NCBI RefSeq assembly: GCF_014695575.1
Contig: NZ_JACJOO010000011.1
Coordinates: forward strand, 1 to 57,039
Direction of reading: 5' to 3'
DNA length: 57,039 nucleotides
DNA from: Leptolyngbya sp. FACHB-8
GTDB lineage: Bacteria > Cyanobacteriota > Cyanobacteriia > Elainellales > Elainellaceae
How positions within the stretch are numbered: position 1 is the first letter of the stretch; each line of letters begins with the position of its first letter. Shown here piece after piece: positions 18,548 to 25,768 of this stretch. The translations under genes were made by a program, and so were the position numbers. The notes under the pieces were generated by a model that made no database searches, was not told the origin of the DNA, and saw only the letters and a program-made list of their open reading frames with translations.

Positions 18548-19234
18548 ATGAACAGCAATCCCGTAAACAGTCAAAACATAAAACTCGAAGTTGTGTTGTT
18601 CAATGTTGCCGATGTTGACCGTGCGAAAGCATTCTACGAAAACCTCGGCTGGCGATTTGACATTGACGTGGCGGAGGGCGACTTCCGAGGCGTGCAGATG
18701 ACACCACCCAATTCAGACGCCTCGATCATCTTCGGCAAGGGAGTCACTCCAGCGAATTCTGACACGGCGCACAATCTAGTTCTCGCCGTCGAAGACCTCG
18801 ATGCCGCTCGCGAAGACTTGATCGCTCGTGGTGTCAATGTAAGCGAGATCTTCCATTACGCTGGTGGTCCTTTTAATAATGCTGTGGAGAACCCGCGCGT
18901 CGACGGGCGCGATCCAGAAGGTCGTTCTTACTTCTCATTTGCCTCATTCGAGGATCCAGAGGGGAACGTTTGGCTGCTCCAGGAAATTACAACGCGGCTT
19001 CCCGGCCGAGAATGGAACTCAGCGCCAGCACAAGATACAGACGTTGCAACCCTTGCAAGCCTTCTCCGCGAGACGGCAGAGCACCACGACCCCTACGAGA
19101 AGACTCACGACGAGCATCACTGGTGGGACTGGTACGCGCCCTATTTAAATGCACGTCAGAATGGCAACAGCCCAGAAGAGGCCGCCGCTGCCGCCGACCG
19201 TTATATGGAGGAGGTGTTGTCTGCTTCCAGATAA
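18548..19234 (+). CDS. VOC-family protein with C-terminal helical extension
   Basis: 228 residues from ATG 18548 (MNSNPVNSQNIKLE), matching the paralogue's start; the upstream start at 18497 lies in the duplicated leader. The VOC domain (about 8-150) parallels that of 15683-16150. It is followed by about 75 residues ('YEKTHDEHHWWDWYAPYL...') found on some actinobacterial and cyanobacterial VOC proteins, rich in His, Trp and acidic residues, function unknown. Part of the cluster and probably a tandem duplicate that kept its promoter. Confidence 0.85.
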   Translation: MNSNPVNSQNIKLEVVLFNVADVDRAKAFYENLGWRFDIDVAEGDFRGVQMTPPNSDASIIFGKGVTPANSDTAHNLVLAVEDLDAAREDLIARGVNVSEIFHYAGGPFNNAVENPRVDGRDPEGRSYFSFASFEDPEGNVWLLQEITTRLPGREWNSAPAQDTDVATLASLLRETAEHHDPYEKTHDEHHWWDWYAPYLNARQNGNSPEEAAAAADRYMEEVLSASR

Positions 19235-19331
19235 GGCGGTCAGAGTTGTCACACCCACGTACTCGGTGGGTGTGGCAAAGTGATTCTCTCATTCCACCGT
19301 ACCTATCTGAACACAACAAGGAGGTCAGCCC

Positions 19332-20420
19332 ATGTTTGAAGAAGTCAATCCTAATCGCCGCTCCTTTTTAACAACCACGGTTCAAGCCCTTGCTGCCACT
19401 CAACTCGGCAGACTTGGCTACACTAAACAAGACGCTACACCAGCAATGGCCGAGTTACCGATTGAAGGCGAACTGCCTTCGCTTGTGGGCGCGATCGCAT
19501 GGCTCAACTCGCAGCCATTGACGGTTGACGAGCTGCGTGGAAAAGTTGTGCTCATCAACTTCTGGACGTATACCTGCATCAATTGGCTGCGCCAGCTTCC
19601 TTATGTTCGCGCGTGGGCCGAGAAGTATCAGGATCAAGGACTGGTCGTGATCGGTGTGCACACACCGGAGTTCGAATTCGAGAAGACTCTCGATAACGTC
19701 CGCCGAGCCTCAACGGACATGGAAATTAACTACCCGATCGCCGTGGATAACGATTATGCGGTGTGGCACGCGTTCGGGAATCGTTATTGGCCGGCCCTTT
19801 ATTTTATCGACACGCAAGGACGCATTCGTCATCACCACTTCGGCGAAGGCGAGTACGAGCAATCAGAACAGGCCATTCAACAGCTGTTAGCTGAGTCCGC
19901 AAGCCGCCGCAGTCAGGAAATGGTTGCAGTCGAGGCTCACGGTTTTGAAGCTGCCGCCGATTGGAACAACCTGAAATCGCCTGAAAACTACCTTGGATAT
20001 CAAAGAACTGAAAATTTTGCGTCTCCCAGTGGCGCCGTGTTAAACAAGCGCCATTCCTACACCACCCCCGTACAATTGCAACGTAATCAATGGGCACTTT
20101 CGGGTGATTGGACCATTGGAAGACAAGCCATTGCACTGAACGAGCCCGGTGGACGGATTGTGTACCGCTTTCACGCCCGCGACCTTCATCTTGTTATGGG
20201 GCCAACTGTGTCAGGAACGTCTGTGCGGTTTCGCGTGCTCATAGACGGGCAACCAGCCGTCGCGGCTCACGGACTCGACCTCAATGAACAAGGCGAAGGC
20301 ACCGTTACCGAACAGCGGTTGTATCAATTGATTCGACAGCCCCAGTCCATCACCGATCGCCAATTCGAGATTCAGTTTCTGGATGCCGGGGTAGAGGCTT
20401 TTGCATTCACGTTTGGATGA
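19332..20420 (+). CDS. Exported redoxin-domain (DipZ-like) protein
   Basis: 362 residues. An N-terminal 'NRRSFLTTTVQALAA' looks like a twin-arginine export signal. Residues about 45-180 are a TlpA/DipZ-type thioredoxin fold ('KVVLINFWTYTCINWLRQLP'); the C-terminal 215-360 is the carbohydrate-binding-like domain of DipZ C-termini ('LVMGPTVSGTSVRFRVLIDG'). The redox site reads C82-I-N-W85: the second Cys of CxxC is Trp, so a simple dithiol exchange is not possible and a one-Cys mechanism or another role must be considered. Ribosome site AAGGAGG before ATG 19332. Confidence 0.85.
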   Translation: MFEEVNPNRRSFLTTTVQALAATQLGRLGYTKQDATPAMAELPIEGELPSLVGAIAWLNSQPLTVDELRGKVVLINFWTYTCINWLRQLPYVRAWAEKYQDQGLVVIGVHTPEFEFEKTLDNVRRASTDMEINYPIAVDNDYAVWHAFGNRYWPALYFIDTQGRIRHHHFGEGEYEQSEQAIQQLLAESASRRSQEMVAVEAHGFEAAADWNNLKSPENYLGYQRTENFASPSGAVLNKRHSYTTPVQLQRNQWALSGDWTIGRQAIALNEPGGRIVYRFHARDLHLVMGPTVSGTSVRFRVLIDGQPAVAAHGLDLNEQGEGTVTEQRLYQLIRQPQSITDRQFEIQFLDAGVEAFAFTFG

Positions 20421-20469
20421 TCACACAAACAGATATGTCCTCGACATGAGCGACAAGAAGGTAAATGAT

Positions 20470-21408
20470 ATGACCATGAACTCCACCCATGACAGCCCAA
20501 TCCTCGTGACCGGAGCAGCCGGAGATGTTGGTGCGATCGGTCGTAACCTGACCGCAATGCTGCTCGACAAGGGGCATAAAGTGCGCGCCTTGGTCCGGCG
20601 GGAAGATGAACGCGCTGAAGCTCTACGCGAGCTTGGTGCCGAAGTTGTGCAGGGTGACCTGACGGATCTTGACTCGATGCATCGGGCGATCGCAGGAGTT
20701 GCGCGCATCTATTTCGGCATGTCAGTCTCGCCAGCTTATCTCGAAGCCACGGTCAACGTCGCTGCGGTGGCGAAGCATCATGGGGTCGAGGCTTTCGTGA
20801 ATATGTCCCAGATGACGGTGACGCAGATGAGCATCACCGCGACTACAGACAGCCCACAGCACAAGCTGCACTGGCTTGCAGAACAGGCATTAGCGTGGTC
20901 GGGGCTACCCGTCGTCACAGTGCGACCAACGGTCTTTCTCGAAAGCTTCTTCCTGCGTCTCGCCGCTGCTAGTATTCGGGATAGCAACGAACTGGCACTG
21001 CCGCTGGGCAACAGCAAGACCTCGCCGGTCTCGGCGGTTGATGTAGCGCGTGCTGTTTCTGAGATCCTCGACGACCCTGCCCCGCACATTGGTCATGTGT
21101 ACAATTTGACCGGATTCGAGTCAGCCGATCTAGACGACTACGCCCATGTCTTTTCTGAAGCCCTTGGCCGAACGATTCGCTATCGCGACGTACCGCTCCC
21201 TGAGTGGATTGATGGGCTTCGCGAGTTTGGGGTGCCAACGCACCTCGTCAACCACCTCGCGGTAATGGCCGAACTTCACGCGCAGGGACGGTATGACCGT
21301 ATGACAAACGACCTGTTCAAGCTGACTGGCAAGACACCGACGAGCATGTACGACTTCGTGAAATTACACACCGCTGAATTCACGCGACGTGAAGTCACCA
21401 AACTGTAA
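20470..21408 (+). CDS. NmrA-like NAD(P)-binding protein
   Basis: About 312 residues from ATG 20470, which has an AAGAAGG ribosome site 7 bases upstream; ATG 20446 is an alternative, while the longest start (20401) would overlap the previous gene. Atypical SDR: 'ILVTGAAGDVGAIGRNLTAM' Rossmann loop, 'KVRALVRRED', 'VVQGDLTDLDSMHRAIAGV'. The C-terminus 'YDFVKLHTAEFTR' matches NAD(P)H-binding NmrA/HSCARG-type or azoreductase-like family members. Substrate unknown. Confidence 0.85.
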   Translation: MTMNSTHDSPILVTGAAGDVGAIGRNLTAMLLDKGHKVRALVRREDERAEALRELGAEVVQGDLTDLDSMHRAIAGVARIYFGMSVSPAYLEATVNVAAVAKHHGVEAFVNMSQMTVTQMSITATTDSPQHKLHWLAEQALAWSGLPVVTVRPTVFLESFFLRLAAASIRDSNELALPLGNSKTSPVSAVDVARAVSEILDDPAPHIGHVYNLTGFESADLDDYAHVFSEALGRTIRYRDVPLPEWIDGLREFGVPTHLVNHLAVMAELHAQGRYDRMTNDLFKLTGKTPTSMYDFVKLHTAEFTRREVTKL

Positions 21409-21433
21409 TGACAAACTATCAACCGAGGTAACC

Positions 21434-22810
21434 ATGGAAACAGCAGATGTCATTGTGATTGGAAGTGGTCAGGGTGGAGTCCCACTCGCGGCTGACTTTG
21501 CCAGAGCTGGTAAGAACGTCGTTTTATTTGAGCGCGATGCGTTGGGCGGCAGTTGCATCAACTATGGCTGTACGCCTTCTAAAGCCTTTTTAGCCGCTGC
21601 TCATGCCGCAGGTCGCGCTCGGCAAGCTGCAAAACTCGGCATACACGCGCAGGTTGAAGTCGATTTTCCTGCGGTGATGGAGCGAGTGCAGGGCATTCGC
21701 AGCCAGTTTAACCAGGGCACTAAGGGGCGGTTAGAGAGCGCAGGGGTTAAAATCGTCTACGCTGAAGCTGTTTTCACTGGAGAGCGAACGGTCAGCGGAG
21801 GGGGCGTGACGGTGCAGGCGCCGATCATCGTCATCAACACAGGGACATCCTCTACGATTCCTGAGCTTCCTGGTTTAGCGGGAACGCCTTATCTCACCAA
21901 TCGCAATTTCTTTGATTTGCAACAGCTTCCACCTCGGTTGCTTGTGGTTGGCGGAGGCTATATTGCCCTGGAGTTAGGGCAGGGAATGGCGCGTTTAGGC
22001 AGCCAGACTGAGTTGATTGTGCGGGGCGATCGCCTACTGGCTCAGGAAGAATCTGATGTCAGTGATGTGCTTTTGGATGCATTCAAGCAAGATGGAATTG
22101 GACTGCATTTCAACACGACGGTTCAGCAGGTTGCTTACACGAACGGTGTGTTTACCCTAACGCTGAATAACGGCAAAGTACTGGACGGAGAAGCATTGCT
22201 GGTTGCGACTGGGCGCAAACCCAATACCGGAGCATTAAATACTGCGGTGACAGGCATTGAATTGGATGCACAAGGGTTTATTAAAATCGATGATCAGTTT
22301 CAGACGACTTGCCCTGGAGTTTATGCGATCGGAGATGTTGCCAAGCAACCTGCTTTTACCCATGTCTCATGGGAAGACTATCGTCGATTGAAAGCCATTC
22401 TCTGTGGCGAACAGCGGAGCCGCAACGATCGGGTGTTAGGCTATGCCGTCTACACCGAGCCACAAGTGGGCCGAGTGGGTATGACGTTAGAGCAGGCTGG
22501 GAAACAGGGCATCGCTGCCCGCGAAGTCACCCTACCCATGGCTCATATCGCCCGCAGCATCGAGTGGGGGCATGATCTGGGCTTCTACCGCATGGTTATC
22601 GACACCCAGACGAATTTGATTTTAGGCGCAACGCTGGTTGGATATGAAGCGGCTGAACTCGTGCATGTCTTTTTGTCGCTGATAGAAGCTGGAGCAACAT
22701 GGCAGGTACTCGAACAATCGGTTCACATTCACCCAACTTATGGTGAGGCATTGCCCAGCCTCGCAAGACTACTGGTTGGAGATGATATGCCAACCTGCCC
22801 CAATATATGA
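21434..22810 (+). CDS. FAD-dependent pyridine nucleotide-disulfide oxidoreductase
   Basis: 458 residues from ATG 21434 (good AACCGAGGT site; the 21389 start overlaps the previous gene). FAD loop 'VIVIGSGQGGVPLAADFARA', redox-active Cys41 and Cys46 in 'GGSCINYGCTPSK', NAD(P) loop 'VVGGGYIALELGQGMARLG', second FAD contact 'GVYAIGDVA' and dimer-interface 'HIHPTYGE' with the catalytic His/Glu. This is the mercuric reductase/glutathione reductase/SthA architecture; no N-terminal HMA domain and no Cys pair at the C-terminus, so mercury reduction is unlikely. Last gene of the cluster. Confidence 0.9.
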   Translation: METADVIVIGSGQGGVPLAADFARAGKNVVLFERDALGGSCINYGCTPSKAFLAAAHAAGRARQAAKLGIHAQVEVDFPAVMERVQGIRSQFNQGTKGRLESAGVKIVYAEAVFTGERTVSGGGVTVQAPIIVINTGTSSTIPELPGLAGTPYLTNRNFFDLQQLPPRLLVVGGGYIALELGQGMARLGSQTELIVRGDRLLAQEESDVSDVLLDAFKQDGIGLHFNTTVQQVAYTNGVFTLTLNNGKVLDGEALLVATGRKPNTGALNTAVTGIELDAQGFIKIDDQFQTTCPGVYAIGDVAKQPAFTHVSWEDYRRLKAILCGEQRSRNDRVLGYAVYTEPQVGRVGMTLEQAGKQGIAAREVTLPMAHIARSIEWGHDLGFYRMVIDTQTNLILGATLVGYEAAELVHVFLSLIEAGATWQVLEQSVHIHPTYGEALPSLARLLVGDDMPTCPNI

Positions 22811-22813
22811 GAA

Positions 22814-22875
22814 AGCCTCAACCTGGAACAAAAAACGACGAGTTCTTGAATGTGCTACATTTTTTGTCCTGTACC
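22814..22875 (+). pseudogene. IS4-like transposase C-terminal remnant
   Basis: Reads LNLEQK, then after a frameshift DEFLNVLHFLSCT, the same C-terminal tail (DEFFHVLQFLSCT) as the transposase cut by the window end at 57039. Only about 20 codons survive. Confidence 0.65.
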
Positions 22876-22893
22876 GAGGTACAGGACAAAAAA
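22860..22893 (+). terminator. Perfect 16-bp hairpin after the FAD oxidoreductase gene
   Basis: Stem TTTTTTGTCCTGTACC / GGTACAGGACAAAAAA with a 2-base centre. The left arm is the tail of the IS4-like remnant. It is 50 bases after the stop of 21434-22810 and may end that transcript, although no T-run follows. Confidence 0.5.
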
Positions 22894-22913
22894 TAAAACG
22901 ACCTCCAGAACTA

Positions 22914-23008
22914 GTAGGCTGCGGCCTAAGTTCGCAACCTATGTTTTTGTGTAGGGTGCGAAGCACCCTACACAAAAACATAGGTGATGGATTTCCGCCT
23001 CAGCCTAC
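22914..23008 (+). repeat. Palindromic element, family A copy 3 (95 bp)
   Basis: Nearly identical to copy 2 (11436-11530) but with central loop GAA instead of TTC, i.e. the hairpin is inverted relative to the outer ends. Flanked by TA. Confidence 0.85.
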
Positions 23009-23052
23009 TAGATTCTTTTCCTATATTGAGGTCCTGTATGGAGGACCAAAGC

Positions 23053-23844
23053 TTAAACCAGACTGAGTTGTTGCAAAACGTCTGTTAACACAGTCACCTC
23101 CACCGGTTTGAGTAAATAAAACTTGATACCTAACTCGCATGCTTGTGGTAAATCTCGATTGCCAGAGCCAGTAATACCAATGACAGGTAAGGTCTGTAGT
23201 TCTGGTTGTTGTCTCAGCCATTGTAAGAAATCGAGACCTGACATACCCGGTAATTTCAGATCGAGGATGACAAAGTTAGGCAAAGGATAGCGAGTGCGAT
23301 CGCCATAAGCACCTTCTCCACCCAAATACTCAATTGCATCCTCTGCTCTAGCAACCCGTTGTATCAGAAGGGTTAAATTTAACTGAGAAAATATTCGTTC
23401 CAGGTGAAGTGCATCAAAAGGACTATCTTCTATGACTAACACCGTTCGTGCCAGGGTATTCTGCTGTTGAGATCTTAAAAAAGCTCTCACTCTTGCCAGT
23501 AGTTCGTCAAAATTAATTGGTTTGCGAATGAAGTCGTTCGCACCTAAATCCAGTCCTCGAACTGCATCATCCCGCTCATGGGCTGAGATGAGCAAGATTG
23601 GAAAAAAAGGTAGCGCAGAATTTTGCCGGATCTGCTGGGTTACTTCATAACCGTTCATACCCGGCATCATAATATCGAGCAGAACTAGATCGGGGGGATT
23701 TGCCTCAACCTTGGCTAGAGCAAGACTTCCACTTTCAGCTGTTTCGACGTCATAGCCCTCAGCTTCTAGTAAAGTTTGCAATAAGAGAATATTGTCAGGC
23801 AGGTCGTCAACAACAAGAATGCGAAAACGTTTTTGAGAAGACAC
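23053..23844 (-). CDS. Tandem-receiver (REC-REC) response regulator
   Basis: 263 residues with two receiver domains and no output. First (about 5-125): 'ILVVDDLPDNILLLQTLLEA', phospho-Asp in 'LVLLDIMMPGMNG', 'RKPINFDELLARV'. Second (about 135-260): 'TVLVIEDSPFDALHLERI', Asp in 'FVILDLKLPGMSG', 'LLKPVEVTVLTDVL', of the Rcp1-like type often paired with phytochrome-class kinases. It is the last of three minus-strand signalling genes; a 400-base spacer with a family F element separates it from the kinase gene, so it may have its own promoter. Confidence 0.9.
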   Translation of the reverse strand: MSSQKRFRILVVDDLPDNILLLQTLLEAEGYDVETAESGSLALAKVEANPPDLVLLDIMMPGMNGYEVTQQIRQNSALPFFPILLISAHERDDAVRGLDLGANDFIRKPINFDELLARVRAFLRSQQQNTLARTVLVIEDSPFDALHLERIFSQLNLTLLIQRVARAEDAIEYLGGEGAYGDRTRYPLPNFVILDLKLPGMSGLDFLQWLRQQPELQTLPVIGITGSGNRDLPQACELGIKFYLLKPVEVTVLTDVLQQLSLV

Positions 23845-23978
23845 GGTCAGTTTTTATTAAAGGATTTTGATGCTTCTATAGCACTTTTTATCGTTATTCA
23901 AGCACATCTTAACTCAGGCAAGGCAGCTTTAAGCCGCAATTCAGCCTTTAGTAATATAGCTTACAAGGTTAGCCATTA

Positions 23979-24068
23979 GGGTGCATCCCACTTTTGCCAA
24001 TTTGGAAACCCACTTTTGTAAGTGAAGCGGGCTTTACCCGCTTCACTTACAAAAGTGGGATGCACCCG
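23979..24068 (+). mobile_element. MITE-like element, family F copy 1
   Basis: Ends GGGTGCATCCCACTTTTG and CAAAAGTGGGATGCACCC form an 18-bp perfect inverted repeat; an extra internal copy of CCCACTTTTGT pairs with the right arm in a longer hairpin. GCCATTA occurs at 23972-23978 and 24069-24075, a likely 7-8 bp target duplication. Second copy at 34489. Confidence 0.75.
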
Positions 24069-24244
24069 GCCATTACAGCTATTTTGGAAGCCAGCGCGAA
24101 AACCGCTTGCCTATGCTTTAAAGCTTGATGAAGGGATCGTTTTTCTAGACGTAAAGCGCACGCCACAACAGCTTTTAAAGCCGGCTCTAAAATTCTTCCT
24201 CTATTTGAAATACAAGCATTCATTGATAGCTCAACATTTTTCTC

Positions 24245-25744
24245 TTAGGTTCCTTCCTCTTCAAACACAGGCAGCTCAATCCAAAAACGGCTTCCCTGAC
24301 CGGCTTGAGATTCAACCCCTGATCGCCCACCAATTCGTTCTATGCCACGTTGAACGATCGCCAACCCAATACCCGTGCCCGAATAATCTTCCACTCCATG
24401 TAAGCGCTCAAAAAGACGAAAAATTTGGTCATGGTACTGCGGGGCAATGCCAATACCGTTATCCTCTACCCATAACCGAACGAATCTGTCACGTCGCTCA
24501 TTCCAAATTCGGATACGCGGCTGTACGCCAGAAGCAACAAATTTAACAGCATTTGTGACTAAATTGGCGATCGCCTGTTCTACCGTTGAGTAATGCCCTA
24601 ACACAGTAAACAATGGTTCTTCGACCGTAATTTGAGCTTGCCGGAGTTGGATCTCTAAGTGATTGAGCACATCGTTTACAAGATTGTTTAGATCAACCGG
24701 TTGTAATGCCAACTGGATTCGGCTCAAGCGATTATAAGACAACAAGCCCTGTAGCATTTGCTCTAGTTGGTCAGCGTTTTCTCGAATTCGAACAGCGTAT
24801 TCCTGTCCTGTTACTGCCAATTGATCAGCAAAGTCTTCCAAGAGAATTTGAGCATAACCACGCACGGCTCGTAGGGGCTCCCGCAAGTCATGGGATACCG
24901 AGTATGCGAACGATTCCAAATCGTGATTTGCTTCCTCCAGCTCCTGGGTTCGGCGGCTCACTTCCTGTTCCAGCTGATGGGTGTAACGCTGCCGCTCTTC
25001 CTCCTGAATGGTCTGTAGCCGATTAGCATATTGTTTCAGCTCAGTAATGTCGTCTACTAGCCCGTCAATGACCATCTCCCCGTTGACAGAATTGAGAGCC
25101 TCAGTCAAACGAATCCAGATAGGATTGCCTGTTTTGTCAGCCAATTGTAATTCTCGTTCCCGCTTCTGGTTGAATGCAATCTCTGCCGATTGGGATAAGT
25201 GCTGAGTGAATTGATTGACATATTCATCTGTCAGTGAATCGATTTGCAATAGCTGAAGAAAAGCTGGATTGACTTCAATTAAGCGGCGATTGAGGGTTGC
25301 TCGAAACACACCGATACTCAATTGCTGCAGCAACGATTGAAAACGAACCTCAAGTAAAGCAGCTCTCTGCCTTGCTTCAGCCCGTTCTATAGCCGCTCTC
25401 GCCGCCGCTCGTAGACGAATATAATTCTTTGAAGACTTCAGAATATAGTCGTCCAAGCCTGCCTTCATGGCTTCAACGGCAATTTCTTGACTGGCAGTAT
25501 CTGTAAACATAATCACCGGGCACTCTGGAAACTGCTGTTTTAGCCGGTGCAGTAAGTCCAGACCGTTGCTCCATAGCAATTGATAATCGATAATGGCCAG
25601 GTCAAAGCGATCGCCCGATAGTGCTTGTTCAAACGTCTCTTCATCAAAAATTTCTTGAGCCTGTAGCCCTGAAAACTCTTTCTCGAGTTCTCGAATGATA
25701 AAAAGTCGTTGATTGGCATTGTCGTCAGCTACCAGTATCTGCAT
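24245..25744 (-). CDS. REC-PAS sensor histidine kinase
   Basis: About 500 residues from ATG 25744 (MQILVADDNANQRLF), with an AAGGAAG ribosome site; a TTG eight codons earlier is less likely. Order: receiver (about 1-125; the Asp sits in 'LAIIDYQLLWSNG', without the usual Pro), PAS (about 145-250), coiled coil, HisKA H-box 'FAYSVSHDLREPLRAVRGYA', HATPase with N-box 'ANLVTNAVKF', 'DNGIGIAP' and 'GTGIGLAIV'. This HisKA subtype is shared with bacteriophytochromes. The kinase core is closely paralogous to that of the upstream 1209-residue kinase. Translation is coupled: only 24 bases separate the genes. Confidence 0.9.
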   Translation of the reverse strand: MQILVADDNANQRLFIIRELEKEFSGLQAQEIFDEETFEQALSGDRFDLAIIDYQLLWSNGLDLLHRLKQQFPECPVIMFTDTASQEIAVEAMKAGLDDYILKSSKNYIRLRAAARAAIERAEARQRAALLEVRFQSLLQQLSIGVFRATLNRRLIEVNPAFLQLLQIDSLTDEYVNQFTQHLSQSAEIAFNQKRERELQLADKTGNPIWIRLTEALNSVNGEMVIDGLVDDITELKQYANRLQTIQEEERQRYTHQLEQEVSRRTQELEEANHDLESFAYSVSHDLREPLRAVRGYAQILLEDFADQLAVTGQEYAVRIRENADQLEQMLQGLLSYNRLSRIQLALQPVDLNNLVNDVLNHLEIQLRQAQITVEEPLFTVLGHYSTVEQAIANLVTNAVKFVASGVQPRIRIWNERRDRFVRLWVEDNGIGIAPQYHDQIFRLFERLHGVEDYSGTGIGLAIVQRGIERIGGRSGVESQAGQGSRFWIELPVFEEEGT

Positions 25745-25768
25745 GGGAATGAAACACTTCCTTTCCAA

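Noticed and set aside
21434-22810. Mercuric reductase (merA) and a mercury-resistance operon
   Set aside because: No HMA domain, no C-terminal Cys pair, and no merR/merT-like genes; general disulfide oxidoreductase is the safer call.
24022-24546. 174-codon plus-strand frame starting in family F element
   Set aside because: It overlaps the kinase gene 24245-25744 in antisense and begins inside a repeat.
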